From: Marsupella aquatica
Taxonomy: Eukaryota > Marchantiophyta
DNA: 64,000 nt
NCBI GenBank assembly: GCA_973895155.1
Contig: OZ316896.1
Location: 1,488,001-1,552,000, forward strand
Reading direction: 5' to 3'
Shown here: in pieces, positions 20,054 to 31,436 of the stretch
Layout of the letters: every line of letters starts with the position of its first letter
Numbering within the stretch: position 1 is the stretch's first letter
The notes under the pieces: generated by a model
What the model was told of the DNA's origin: nothing
The model's input: the letters and a program-made list of their open reading frames with translations, nothing else
The model's database searches: none
Made by a program: the position numbers and the translations under genes

Positions 20054-21148
20054 AGATTACCGAGACCTCTTGGCCCAGTTTATAAACTCGTTGAATTCAT
20101 ACTTGTAGCGCGCATGCAGCCTAGAACATCTAAGGGCATCACAGACCTGTTTGTTGCCTCAAACTTCCATTGGGTAGACGCCAATAGTCCCTCTAAGAAG
20201 TTGGCCACAATGAAGATTCTTCGTGTCACTAGTTAGCAGGCTAAGGTCTTGTTTGTTAACTCAATTAACCAGACAAATCACTCCACCAACTAAGAACGGC
20301 CATGCACCACCACCCATAGAATCAAAAAAGAGCTCTCAATCTGTCAATCTACTCACTATAATACACAATCCTGCCTTTTTACTTATGGTCTGCTTACAAA
20401 ATGCTTTTTTTGAGGGAGCTCCATATGACCCTTGGATTTAAAGCCTAGATATTCCTGTCCATGAGATCTGGTGAGAAGAATAATAGATGTCCTAGCTTAG
20501 GGCACACATGTGCTTCCCCCCACACCTAGACTATGACACTAATATCCATAAAATGATTCTATTATCAAGATGATTGGAAATTGAATGTGAGCTTACATGT
20601 GGCTATAATGGGTAAGTGGGTCTATCAAGAAAATCTAAGTAGACCCCACATTACTTTTGGACACATGCTCCCCCATTCACCTAAAGTAAATTTATAGAAA
20701 AAGAACAATACAAATGAGAGTTTGAAGTTGAAAAGACATTTTTATAGGAAGTGGAAAAAAGTCTATTGAGGGGAGATTAAACTAATTTCTTACTTTTTCT
20801 ATTCTCTGTATGAAGAATTTCTCCTCCACATTTTTTATCACCTGGACATCTTTTGTGTGGAACTCATAAGCAGTTGCTAGTCCTTACTTTACTCTTCCAC
20901 ACCTTTTCTCTCCTCATATTTTTATCACCTCAACATTTTTTAATTATATTTACATCACCTGTACATCTTTAGTGTGCAACAAATAGGCATTGGGCTAGTC
21001 TTTTATTATATTTTTATCACCTGTACATCTTTAGTGTACAACGAATAGGCATCGGGCTAGTTGCTAGTCCTTACTTTACTACTGTATGTCTGGACCTGGT
21101 AAGTTTTCCCATGTTGAGTCAAATTAAGCGGCAGGCACCTCTGTCCAC

Positions 21149-21182
<34 letters not shown>

Positions 21183-21203
21183 GATGCGGCCATACTTCCC
21201 CCC

Positions 21204-21235
<32 letters not shown>

Positions 21236-21361
21236 TGGCGGAGTCGTCAAATTAACATCCGCCAATCCCTAGTCGGCATCGTTTATCGTGGAGACTAGGA
21301 CGGTATCTGATTCGTGGGCCTGAGGTGCATACAGGCGAGAGATCAGGTGATCGTCTTCGAG
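19853..21361 (-). pseudogene. Decayed 18S rRNA gene fragment (antisense), interrupted
   Basis: Read on the minus strand this is the 3' half of nuclear 18S rRNA. 19853-20351 matches the terminus (the reverse complement of the canonical CCTTCC-CAGGT-CACC end) through the ACGGGCGGTGTGTACAA, GAGCTGATGACTCG and TTCCTCGTTGAAGA segments to the CACCACCCATAGAATCAA stretch. After an insertion the match resumes at about 21084 with TGTCTGGACCTGGTAAGT, CCGTCAATTCCTTTAAGTTT and CCCAAAAACTTTGATTTCTC, ending at TCGTCTTCGAGCC. Many substitutions, a deletion of about 60 bases near the 3' end (variable region V9) and the insertion show that it is a relic, not a functional gene. It is isolated: no ITS, 5.8S or 25S sequence was seen beside it. 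Confidence 0.95.
20354..21078. mobile_element. 725-bp insertion inside the 18S relic, unclassified
   Basis: The 18S match stops after CTGTCAATCT and resumes near CTGTATGTCTGG. CTACT flanks the intervening segment on both sides (20349-20353 and 21079-21083), a possible 5-bp target duplication. Inside are direct repeats: TTGCTAGTCCTTACTTTACT at 20874 and 21061, and TTTTTATCACCTG-ACATCTT several times between 20830 and 21040. No coding sequence and no clear TIR or LTR ends were seen. It may be a small non-autonomous element or locally expanded sequence. Confidence 0.45.
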
Positions 21362-21383
21362 CCTGAGGTGCATACAGGCGAGA
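21318..21383. repeat. 43-bp tandem duplication at the 18S/DXS junction
   Basis: GCCTGAGGTGCATACAGGCG occurs at 21318 and 21361, each followed by AGA. Each copy is preceded by a version of the 18S segment TGATCGTCTTCGAGCC, intact in the second copy and altered in the first. The duplication ends 26 bp before the DXS start codon and so belongs to its presumed 5' UTR. Confidence 0.8.
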
Positions 21384-21408
21384 ACAGGAGGGAGAGACCG
21401 CTTGAGAA

Positions 21409-24400
21409 ATGGCGAGTGGAGTGATGGCTCCGACGGTAGGACTGCCGATCAATGGCAGTGCTTCTGCAGCTGTACCATCGATGTCTGGAAAGAGTAAGAT
21501 TGGGAAATCGTTTGTGGGGCTCCGGAATGTGACAACGGATGGTGGTCATGGAAGAAAGAGGACTGTGCTCTCTGCGCCTGGTGTGGGTGGCTCACAGGTA
21601 AGCCCTTCCCGGCTGGAATTGAAGTATCTATCTACAACGTTATACGACTTAGATTTGATGGTTGAGGGGAAATCAGTTAACAGGCTAGGATATGACCTTC
21701 ACGGCTGGTGACAGATGTTAAGAAGAGTAGTGTTAGAAAAGCAGCGTCGCTGTCGATTTTGTTTCTGTGAGACAATGTGTGAATTCGCTGACCTTCACGG
21801 CTGGTGACAGATGTTAAGAAGAATAGTGTTAGAAGAGCAGCGCGGCTGGTGAGAGATGTTAAGAAAGAGGATGGTGTTAGAAGAGCACCGTCGCTGCCCG
21901 GCGTCGCTGTCGATTTTGTTTCTGTGAGACAATGTGTGAATTCACTAGTGTCGCTTTTAAGGGCGGTTTATAACTCTACGACTTTTCGGTCTGATGTGAT
22001 TCTTAGGCTCAAAAATCGTCTGCTGTTGCGGCCTCCATCATGAAGGGTGATGGAGCTGAGTACTTCTCAGAGAAGCCGCCAACTCCACTTCTGGACACGA
22101 TCAGCTATCCTATTCACATGAAAAATCTGTCTGTGAAGGTGAGTTTCTATTGAAGCATACATGAAGGCTTCTATCAATGTGTGCGTTTGAAGCGGTATGG
22201 CAATTCTTGCCTCCTCACACTATTTTGGGACAGGATTGAAGCTGAATTTTCGTTGCCACTTTTGTGGTCTTCCTTATAATTGCTCTGGCTGGGGTTGTGG
22301 AGTGTAGGAGCTGATGCAGTTGGCGGACGAACTCAGGGCGGAGACCATCTTTTCGGTGTCCAGTACCGGAGGTCATTTGGGATCCAGCCTTGGAGTTGTG
22401 GAGCTCACCGTTGCTCTCCATCATGTGTTTAATGCTCCAGCTGATAAGATTCTTTGGGACGTAGGACATCAGGCAAGTCCATTTCCTTTCTTTCGAGTAG
22501 TGTACCGGTTGGGCATCCATACGAGCGATACATACCTTCGTAATCATGGTCGCTCCCGTTCTTTGTACGGCAGGTCTTAGCGGTGCCACTCCTTTTTGTC
22601 CGTCATTGTAGGTAGTTTACAAAAAAAACACACCTCCAGCCGTTGCAGAATACTAGTTTTGTGGCCTCAGAAATTGATGCGTACAAGTTTATGCAATTCG
22701 ATGGGAGGTACTTATGCCAACGGTTTTGCCAAGCGGCTTGATTAATACATGATGCATTCATCTTCCTCTCTCATATCTGTAGCTCACAGCTATAGTTTGT
22801 GCAGTCCCCGCTGCAATGTATACCGTAATTGCAGTGTGGGTTGTGCCCTTTCGGAACCAGTAGGAAAGAGGAGCCTAGATGGGCTTCGATTTTGCCAGAA
22901 GCGGTTTGATTAATGCAAGATGCATTGATCTTCCTCTCCGATATCTATAGCTCACAGTTTGTATAGTCTCCGCTGCAATGTATGCCGTAATTGCAGTGTT
23001 TTGTAGGTTGTCCCTTTTCGGAACCAGTAGCAAAGAGGAACCTAGATGGGCTTCCCTGGATGTGGAAGAGGCCAGGGGCATTTTCGGACGACGGGGATCC
23101 CATGTTGAATCGTTGTGTTCTCTGTCAAATTTCTGTGCTCTCTGTGAGACACGGAAGGCTTGACCTATCGAGGAAATTGAATATGTTTCCCTTCGTCGTC
23201 CAGGATTTTGGTCCAACTTCGCCACTGAACTTTGAATGTATTTCCATGCAGACATACCCCCATAAGATCCTGACAGGGAGAAGAGGAAAAATGCACACCA
23301 TCCGACAGACGAACGGTATTTCGGGTTTCACCAAACGCACAGAGAGTGAATATGATGCTTTTGGTGCAGGCCACAGTTCCACAAGTATTTCGGCCGGCCT
23401 AGGTAAAATCAGTCTTAAAAGCGTTATTTAATTCTCGAGTCGTGTCCAAACTGGTTGTTTACTCGGCTACTACGTGTCCAAGGTCCGCCGCGAAAATTCT
23501 TTTACTTTGATAACGTCGTCATACTTGCAGCCCTAGCCGGCCGTGGCAAATCTTGTCGAGTCAAATGACTTCCTATCATTTACAATGCGCATTCTTTCCA
23601 GAAGATCTCTACTGAACCCAGGTCATTTGCCTTCTGGTCATGAAGTTTTGGGTGAGTAATTCTCGTATCTCAGTGAGCTGCAATATTTTCCTCTCATGCT
23701 TCTCTGCTACTTACCAATTCTGGTGTGTCTCCGTTGGCCAGGTATGGCGGTCGGTCGGGATTTCCAAGGGAGAACCAACCAAGTGATTTCGGTTATTGGA
23801 GACGGAGCGATGACTGCAGGACAAGCATACGAGGCTATGAACAATGCAGGGTACTTGGACACTAACATGATTGTCATCCTCAATGACAACAAGCAGGTGT
23901 CTCTGCCAACAGCTACCCTGGACGGACCTGCTCCCCCAGTGGGAGCTCTCAGCAGTGCTCTTAGTCGGTTGCAGTCAAGCAGACCCCTTCGAGAACTTCG
24001 AGAGGTGGCTAAGGTAATTTTTTTGCCCGTCAGAGCTCATCTCTAGTCATTGTTACTAGATGTTTAAGGTAATCATATAGCTCCTCAGCTTATGGCATTT
24101 ACATAATTGTTTTTGTTTTTAATTGTCTTTGTAACAATACGGTATTGTATGGAGAACAGTGTTGGCTAAGTAATCATCTAGCTCTTTTGAGCTTCTGCTT
24201 TGAGCACAATCTTCTCGTTACAGTAATTAGGGGACAAACTGTCCATTTTGAATTAGACCTTAAATGATCATTTTGATCTTATATTATGTTCATGGCTCTG
24301 TGCAACGATGGATGATAACGACAGGGCGTCACGAAGCAAATTGGGGGACAAGCGCATGCTTTGGCTTCCAAAGTAGACGAGTATGCGCGAGGGATGATCA

Positions 24401-26472
24401 GTGGATCAGGCTCAACTCTCTTTGAAGAGCTCGGACTCTACTATATTGGTCCTGTTGATGGCCACAACATGGACGATCTAGTTACCATTCTGAAAGAGGT
24501 GAAAGCCACTCACACAACCGGCCCTGTGCTGATCCACATCGTCACTGAGAAGGGACGCGGCTATCCATATGCAGAGAGAGCTGCTGATAAGTATCATGGT
24601 ATGTTGTTGTTCTTTTCTTTTGGACGAGTGAAAGCTTGTTATGAGGTCATCCTTTCTAGAACTGTTCAATTAGCTGTGCTCTGCAGAAGTGCTGTATTTT
24701 AATCACATTGTTGGTTCTTCGTCCCCTTATAGGAGTGGTAAAATTTGATCCTGCCACCGGAAAGCAAATGAAGGGTGGTCCGACTCTCACCAAGGCCTAC
24801 ACTACATACTACGCCGAAGCTCTAATTGCTGAGGCTGAGAACGACTCAAGCATTATCGCAATCCACGCTGCGATGGGTGGCGGTACAGGCCTCAATTTGT
24901 TTAATAAGAGATTTCCGGAGAGGACCTTCGATGTGGGCATTGCAGAACAGCATGCAGTCACGTTTGCTGCTGGTCTAGCGTGTGAGGGTATGAAGCCATT
25001 CTGCACCATCTATTCATCTTTCCTTCAACGAGCTTACGATCAGGTAATTTCCCCATTCTCTCCCCACCGCTTGGATGAATTGCGTTGCGTCGGATGTTGA
25101 CAAGTCTTAGTTGATCTCCTGACTTAGTACATGCTTGTTTTCCAAAGAATCGTCGAATCTCTTTTGGCTGCACAGAAGAGTACTGGAGGTATTAGCACGA
25201 TGATCTGTTTGAAGTCTGTCGATGGGTTTTGTTGTGAATGAATTCCTCATACAGCTTCTTATTGGTTCTAGATGTACTAGCTTATTTGCGTTATGCTACC
25301 GCTTGTTTGTTAGCAATGATGTTGGAGCTTTAGATAATCTCCTCTGTGGGCAGATGACACATGGTTCAAGACTTAGTTTGACTGTGTATCTTTGACTGTG
25401 CCCAGGTTGCACATGACGTCGATCTTCAGAAGCTTCCGGTCAGATTTGCAATGGACCGTGCAGGTTTGGTCGGTGCTGATGGACCCACCCACTGCGGTGC
25501 ATTCGATGTGACTTACATGGCATGCCTGCCTAATATTGTAGTGATGGCACCTGCTGACGAAGCAGAGCTCTTCCACATGGTTGCTACTGCTGCTCAGATT
25601 GACGATCGCCCCAGTTGTTTCCGGTATCCAAGAGGAAACGGAGTTGGAGTACCACTGCCTCCAGGGAACAAGGGAATTCCCCTAGAGGTGATCCATTAGT
25701 ACCTCCATACAAGAGCTGCCACACTGCTAACACAAATCTACAACTGCCGTAAAATGAGAGTCGGAAAAATTGGAAGCCTTTCTGGTCTGGAGTTGACATT
25801 CATTGCCCGAATGTGTGTTGCCTTCGTGAAGATAACAAAGTGTGTTTCGACTTTGCAGATCGGCAAGGGGAGGATATTGGTGGAAGGGACGCAGGTGGCG
25901 CTGCTGGGATACGGAACAATGGTGCAGAATTGCCTCGTTGCACAAAAATTACTCACCGAATATGGATTATCAGTCACAGTTGCCGATGCTCGGTTTTGCA
26001 AGCCCCTAGACCGAGAGTTAATTCGACAACTAGCAAGGGAGCATTCCGTGCTCATCACTGTCGAGGAGGGTTCTATAGGAGGATTTGGATCACACGTCGC
26101 CCAGTTTATGGCTCTTGACGGCCTTCTTGATGGCAAATTGAAGGTGAGAAGCCTTCCCGAGCCCTTATTACATTCTCGCCCTGGATTAACACCCCCTGCG
26201 CCATTTTCTTATGATCGCCAGCTTGAGATTCCAATTATCGTGTCTTATTTCAAGTTGTTGAAATATTTCACTTTGGACACACCGTGTTGGTTGACATATT
26301 TGTTTTGGTCTTGCGTGCGCAGTGGAGGCCGCTGGTACTTCCGGACAGATACATTGAGCATGGATCGCCAAAGGATCAATTAGTGGAGGCTGGGTTGAGC
26401 GCTTCGCATATTGCTGCAACAGCCCTGAACATCATCGGCAAAACGAGGGAGGCTATGATCGTCATGTCTTAG
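21409..26472 (+). CDS. DXS: 1-deoxy-D-xylulose-5-phosphate synthase, plastid, 10 exons
   Basis: DXS condenses pyruvate and glyceraldehyde 3-phosphate with thiamin diphosphate, the entry and main flux-control step of the plastid MEP isoprenoid pathway. Exons: 21409-21597, 22007-22138, 22308-22472, 23252-23402, 23742-24013, 24325-24598, 24733-25043, 25406-25687, 25859-26143, 26323-26472. Phases join throughout to give 736 residues, the usual length. The first roughly 75 residues are Ser/Gly/basic and unlike mature DXS, as expected for a transit peptide. Motifs: [14 protein letters not shown] (about 127), the ThDP site [16 protein letters not shown] (about 232) with [21 protein letters not shown] (about 515), [15 protein letters not shown], and the C-terminal LPDRYIEHG. 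Intron 3 has a GC donor (CAG|GCAAGT); the rest are GT-AG. The start codon (GAGAAATGGCG) is about 48 bp past the end of the 18S relic. No sign of damage. Confidence 0.97.
21694..21945. repeat. Partial tandem duplication in DXS intron 1
   Basis: GACCTTCACGGCTGGTGACA with GATGTTAAGAAGA starts at 21694 and again at 21790. The phrase GTCGCTGTCGATTTTGTTTC with TGTGAGACAATGTGTGAATTC occurs in both, the second copy expanded by an extra internal GATGTTAAGAA unit. Entirely intronic. Confidence 0.8.
22725..23055. repeat. 168-bp tandem duplication in DXS intron 3
   Basis: Copies start near 22734 (CGGCTTGATTAATACATGAT) and 22902 (CGGTTTGATTAATGCAAGAT). They share CTTCCTCTC, ATATCT-TAGCTCACAG, CGCTGCAATGTAT-CCGTAA, TTTCGGAACCAGTAG and CCTAGATGGGCTTC. 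Divergence of roughly 10 percent or more indicates an older event. Intronic. Confidence 0.85.
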
Positions 26473-28762
26473 CTTCTTCTGGACAATTGCAAAAAATCGC
26501 ACAATTAGGTGCAGATCTCCATCTGCCGACGTCTCGAACTCGGTTTTACAGTAGAATATTGCAGTGGATTAGATTTTCAAGGAGACCGTGTGTCGATCCA
26601 TCCACCACCTACTGTCACCATCAGCTGGATTGAATCTCTAAACTCGAGTGTCGTGTACAGAAATCATCTTTCATAACTTCATCGTACCATTTTGTGCCTC
26701 CTAGCATGCCCCTAGTGTTACTCCAAACGAACGACCGCCCACGTAGCACAAGGAGGTTGTAGATTTTTGTATGAATGAATTAGTTAGATCTTAACTGGAG
26801 TAGTGGTAGACTAGGATGCTAGGGGGGCCTACGGATTGGATCACTCGAATCCGAATTGTTTTTTCCGAGATTCTTATCATGAGCAAGCTTGAATTGATCT
26901 CCGACGAAATTACCAACTGGCTGGAAATCCTTCTCGACATCATCGTCGTTCCTTTCTCAGATTCTCTTCAGATAGCACCATGTTGTCCCATTATAGCACT
27001 TCGTCAAATTCTGGCAATCTAGACTCGCGGGGTTAGCTGGAATGGACTGTGAGCCAACTCGGATTGTGTTAGGTGGATTGGAAAGTAATGTGAATCGACA
27101 ACCATGACCAGACACCTGAGGTGCAGGAAGAAACGATAGATGTCAAAGGCTTTCAGAGGTGGTGTCAAAGCCAGGACATGCCAAAGCTGGTAACTGGTAG
27201 GTGTGAACAGCTTAAAAATTCACATGGACTCATTCATTTGGTTACTGTAAAACCTCAACAAGGAACAACTAATCGGCCTCCCATCCTCTCGACCCAGACA
27301 ATTAAATAAGTGTTTGCTTTCTATTCGATTCTTTCTTTGTTATCATAATTTAATAGATCAAAACCCACATGGACAGTCATATATATAATGATTGTTTTTC
27401 AACCACACCAAAGCCACCCAGGAGGCACCCATCATGGCCCACGGTGACACAAGGCCAAAACACACATGCAAAAACCAAATATTCAGGCCATGGAGCCTTG
27501 AGCGACCACCCGGCGGTGTTGCTCACCAGCTTCCAGTGGTCAGGTCTCCTAATATATCTGCTAAATCTGTTCCTAGCTCTAATAAAATGTTTTCCTTTGC
27601 TCTGGTTACCCTCTCTTACTACTATGCAAATAGTGTTGCTTGCTCTGCCTTTTCAGATCCCTGGTACAACCCACAACTAAACATACTAACCACAACTTCT
27701 TTAGGCTGAAATATGTCATTTGTGTTTGAGTAAGGCTGCTGTGTTTTGAACAATGACTCAGTCCAAATCAATCCCACGTTTCAATGAGAAAGTTCTCACT
27801 CTAATAGGAAGCCTTAGTTTGAATAGACAACCCTTTTAACTTGAAAACCAACGGCTTACTGTCAATATAAAGATGTATCCTCTGGGAGAATATTCACCAA
27901 ATATTCAGTCTTCACTGCCCCAAAGATTTGTGGGTAAAGCTCCAACACAAAGGCCAAAATACTTGAATAGAATGCCCCAAGGTTCACTCATTTCCATATA
28001 TATACTCGCTTATTTATATATCCTCACTTATTTTCTTCTGACCCATCAAGCGCAAATTTGAATAGAGTTTTTTATTGGGTTTAGTGAAATACTTTAAAAA
28101 TTTTATATACAAAAATTAGTGATGTTTTAATCAAGTTTTGAGAATTATAAGAATCATAGGATTTTTTAACTAAATGTGAGAATAATCCTAAAACATTCCA
28201 TTAAATTAGGGATAAAAATCACTGAAAAACTTTCCTTACTTATGTTTTAGGATGTTTATTCTTGCAAAATTTCAAAGTGATATGGGACCCCTACTTTGGA
28301 GTGAGCCCCCGAGATCACGAATGCCTTTGCGGAAGAGGTTCCATGAACAAGAAGCTTACCATAGTCTAAGAAATGAGGATCATCAAAACTTTCTTGTCCT
28401 TTGTGTCTTAGAGAAATCCTTCATTGATGGTTCCCAACTGAAGTGATATTTCTAATGATCTACTGAAAAAAGATCATGATGGACTTCAAAATCTAGAAGT
28501 TGGTCCAGCATGGCAAAGGATTTTTTAGCACCACAAAATATGAGCATTCTAACAACAAATTTGCACTTTGCCGCAGGGAATTGTGGGAAATAATCATCCT
28601 CCTCCCTCTAGGACACCACTCTCTCAGGAATTTCTTTTCCAAGATTCCTGTTGAATTCTTTTTGTGGTCTTCCTAGGGGACATTGAGAGACAAAGGAAGA
28701 AGGGTTTGATGCTTCCTATTTTACGTGTACACTGATGGCAGGTGTCACACCATTCTAGGTAG
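26473..28762. other. Intergenic stretch after DXS
   Basis: The first few hundred bases are the probable DXS 3' UTR. Beyond that only chance-like frames were seen (for example 27369-27680 and 28252-28446), without motifs or splice continuity. 28030-28250 is strongly AT-rich. Confidence 0.4.
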
Positions 28763-29200
28763 TGTTAGAGTTCATCGTACTATCTAGATCCGTATGTTTG
28801 GTATGTGTGCTATATGAGCCGATAAGGTTCTGTTAGGTTTGTGTGAGAGGGTAGTTCTCTCTTGTGAGGCATTGAAAGGTTATCTTTCAATGTTGAGCCT
28901 TGGAGAGAGAGGAGCTTGTGTGGTGGCTATGGTGGCTGAGAGCTCTCTCTATGTAGCGTGGATTCCTTGAGTGTAAGGGTTAGGGTTGACATATAGGTGT
29001 GATCGGATCGGACGGGATTGAGTGCGTATTGTTGGTGTCGATCGTTGTTCGGATTCTATTGAGATTATTGTGGGTTTTGGACATGTGTGAACATGAGTTC
29101 CACTTGTATTTCATTCTCTTGTGTTTGTGATGTGGCAGTCAGTGTGACTATGTTTGGATGTATGTGACAAGCGATGTATGTTGTGTAGCGATATGTACGC
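28763..29200 (+). mobile_element. Possible decayed LTR of a Copia-type retrotransposon
   Basis: Begins with TGTTAG. It then has GAGAGGGTAGTTCTCTCTTG, GAGAGAGAGGAGC and GAGAGCTCTCTCTATGTAGC followed by a GTGGATTCC phrase and a T/G-rich tail with CTCTTGTGTTTGTG. That order recalls plant Copia LTRs. No matching partner LTR, primer-binding site or target duplication was found and the 3' end is arbitrary, so this is tentative. Confidence 0.25.
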
Positions 29201-29999
29201 GCACGACACAAGGCCAATGCCAACCTAAACTGTTACTAGAGTAATGTACCATGCCTATGGCAGTTGCCTATTCAGTTACAGCACCAGATGTGAACCATTA
29301 GCTAATCACATCTTGTAGTGTTAGATCTTTATCCCTTGTTCTTCACTAGTTCTAGGTTTTTGGGGGTGTGCATTTGCTCTCTTCTTGCATGTTTGGTGTT
29401 TGCCGTCTTTGGACCTTTTTTGCATACTCCATTTAATGTTGTTTGGCACTTCTTTGAACACAATAGAGGCTATGACATTCAAGCCCCTTGCCCTTTCGCC
29501 GCTTTGCCGTTCAATTGGTTTCCACCGGCTCATCACGTGTTGCTCCATTGTCAGAGACTCTCCCTTCCCTAATCCCCAATGTTTTTTATCATCTCCCTTC
29601 CCTAATCCCCAATGTTTTTTACCCCCAGCTTGAGTGTTGCCCCTGAAGAAAAGGTTCACAAAGGGCTTATTATATAGTAGATTGGTCCTTTTTCCCCTCA
29701 AATATTGATGGACTTCAGAGCTAAGACAAGAAAAGTGAGACAAAGACCAGAATGTGGGTTAATTCACTGCACCAGTGATGCTTGATCCAGATCTGTTTCC
29801 AAGGGCAAACAGAATCAGCGTGTGGGCAATCTGAAGGAGGAATTGCCAACGCAGAGCCAACAATTCGTTGGATCGGAGCTTTGGGGATTATGCAGAGAAG
29901 GGCAATTTTGTGTGCGCAGAATTGTCAAAGAGGGTTTTCCAAATCCGAGTGTTTTCAAGGTCGGGACGCAACACTGTTGTCTGTGTGAAATTACAGTGA
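29201..29999. other. Upstream region of the farnesylcysteine lyase gene
   Basis: Probable promoter and 5' UTR of the gene starting at 30000. Contains a 33-bp tandem duplication at 29559-29624 (TCTCCCTTCCCTAATCCCCA with ATGTTTTTT). No other gene is supportable. Confidence 0.4.
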
Positions 30000-31436
30000 A
30001 TGTTGAGATTCCGCTCGATCATGATGTCGATTGTGTTGCTGATCACGGTGCTGCTGGCAGCGACGAGCACTGGTGGAGCTGAGAAGGTGTGCATCGTTGG
30101 AAGCGGCATCGGAGGAGCCTCGGCTGCCTTCTTCCTCCAAAACTACTCCACCAAGGCCATCGAGGTCGAAATCTACGAGAGGCATGACCAGGTGGGGGGA
30201 CGTCTGGCGCAAGTGCAGCTGGGAGATGACAAATTCGAGGCTGGTGGCAGCATTATTGCCAAAATGAACCGTCACATGCGCGATTTTGTGGAGCTCCTTG
30301 GGCTCACGCCGAATTCGGATTTTGGAGATGATGATTTTGGAATTTGGGATGGAAGAGAGATATTCTTCCAGACATCCAAATCCGGGGGTTCCTACATATC
30401 TCAGAAGTTCACACGCATGTGGAATTCGCTGCGTCTGCTCTGGCGGTATGGAACGAGTCTTTTCCAAATGGATTCCTACGTTTCTGAATTGCAGGAGAAA
30501 TGGGATCAGTTTTACAGTGAGGAGATGTTGGTTTATTCCAGAGCTGAGGACATGCTCAAGTCAGTAGATCTGTACGAAAGGACTCAGCATACGCTGGAGG
30601 AAGATCTCATTGCAAGGGGCTTCTCCCCACGGCTTATCAACGAGCTTATCACTCTTATAGTGAGGATCAATTATGGGCAAAATGTGAGTATTAGCGGCCT
30701 TGCTGGGGCAGTGTCACTAGCCGGTTCAGGAGACGAGCTTTGGCGAGTCAAAGAAGGGAATTGGAAGGTTCCCGAGGGTCTAATTAAATACACAAACTCT
30801 ACTCTGCATCTCAATGAAGAAGTTCTGTCCGTCACATGTTCTGAAGGTGTATATGAAGTGGGGCTGCAATCAGGCCAGACAGACAAATGTGATGCAGTGA
30901 TCATAGCTACTCCGCTAGATGAGGTGAAAATTTCCTTTCCACCAACGGTTGATATCCCAGGACGATCTTTGCAACACACTTACACAACATTTGTGAGGGG
31001 CCTCATAAACTCGGAGTATTTTGGGGCAGATTCACATGAGCACTTGCCCACATTGATCGGCACAGTGGAGGATCCACTCCTGCTGTTCTCATGTATTTCG
31101 GTTCTCAAGTCATACACTGACGTGGAGAAAGCTTACAAGGTGTTCTCTCGAGCACCTCTAACTGAGGCAAACCTGGACCAACTTTTCGAAACTAGAATTC
31201 AGACTCTTCAACTAGACTGGGGAGCATACCCTCATTATACAGCACCGGAACGATTTGCTCCCATTTTACTTGATGACAACCATCTGTACTATGTCAATAC
31301 TTTCGAAAGTGCTGCAAGTGCCATGGAGGCGAGCGCAGTTGCTGCACGAAATGTAGCTCGTCTTCTGCTCTCGCGCATGTCAGGGGGGATTTTGTCTTGT
31401 AAAACTCCTGAACAGCAATCCCACAGCGAGCTTTGA
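30000..31436 (+). CDS. FCLY: Farnesylcysteine lyase / prenylcysteine oxidase, intronless
   Basis: This FAD thioether oxidase cleaves farnesylcysteine, released when prenylated proteins are degraded, to farnesal and cysteine. In Arabidopsis the enzyme limits farnesylcysteine build-up and so tunes abscisic acid signalling. A single uninterrupted frame of 478 residues has a hydrophobic N-terminal signal (about 8-22), then the dinucleotide-binding VCIVGSGIGGASAAFFL (about 31-47) with the EIYER acid strand end and VGGRL. It continues through EAGGSIIAKMN, the prenylcysteine lyase region with INYGQNVSISGLAGAVSLAG, and the C-terminal YYVNTFESAASAMEASAVAA, which is the second FAD contact. Length matches the family (around 500). 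No ER-retention or membrane anchor is visible at the C-terminus. Two further Mets (residues 8 and 9) could also serve as start without losing the signal. Confidence 0.93.
   Translation: MLRFRSIMMSIVLLITVLLAATSTGGAEKVCIVGSGIGGASAAFFLQNYSTKAIEVEIYERHDQVGGRLAQVQLGDDKFEAGGSIIAKMNRHMRDFVELLGLTPNSDFGDDDFGIWDGREIFFQTSKSGGSYISQKFTRMWNSLRLLWRYGTSLFQMDSYVSELQEKWDQFYSEEMLVYSRAEDMLKSVDLYERTQHTLEEDLIARGFSPRLINELITLIVRINYGQNVSISGLAGAVSLAGSGDELWRVKEGNWKVPEGLIKYTNSTLHLNEEVLSVTCSEGVYEVGLQSGQTDKCDAVIIATPLDEVKISFPPTVDIPGRSLQHTYTTFVRGLINSEYFGADSHEHLPTLIGTVEDPLLLFSCISVLKSYTDVEKAYKVFSRAPLTEANLDQLFETRIQTLQLDWGAYPHYTAPERFAPILLDDNHLYYVNTFESAASAMEASAVAARNVARLLLSRMSGGILSCKTPEQQSHSEL

Noticed and set aside
19853-21361. 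Functional 18S rRNA gene
   Set aside because: Deletion of about 60 bases, many substitutions in normally invariant segments and a 725-bp insertion; no neighbouring ITS or 25S.
27369-27709. Two overlapping frames of about 100 codons
   Set aside because: Overlapping frames in the same stretch with no conserved motifs; more likely decayed repeat sequence.
28763-29200. Full LTR retrotransposon ending here
   Set aside because: No partner LTR, polypurine tract or gag/pol sequence was found nearby; kept only as a low-confidence LTR-like block.
29321-29743. 140-codon minus frame upstream of the lyase gene
   Set aside because: It spans a 33-bp tandem duplication, which explains the repeated KKHWGLGKG phrase; no homology recognised.
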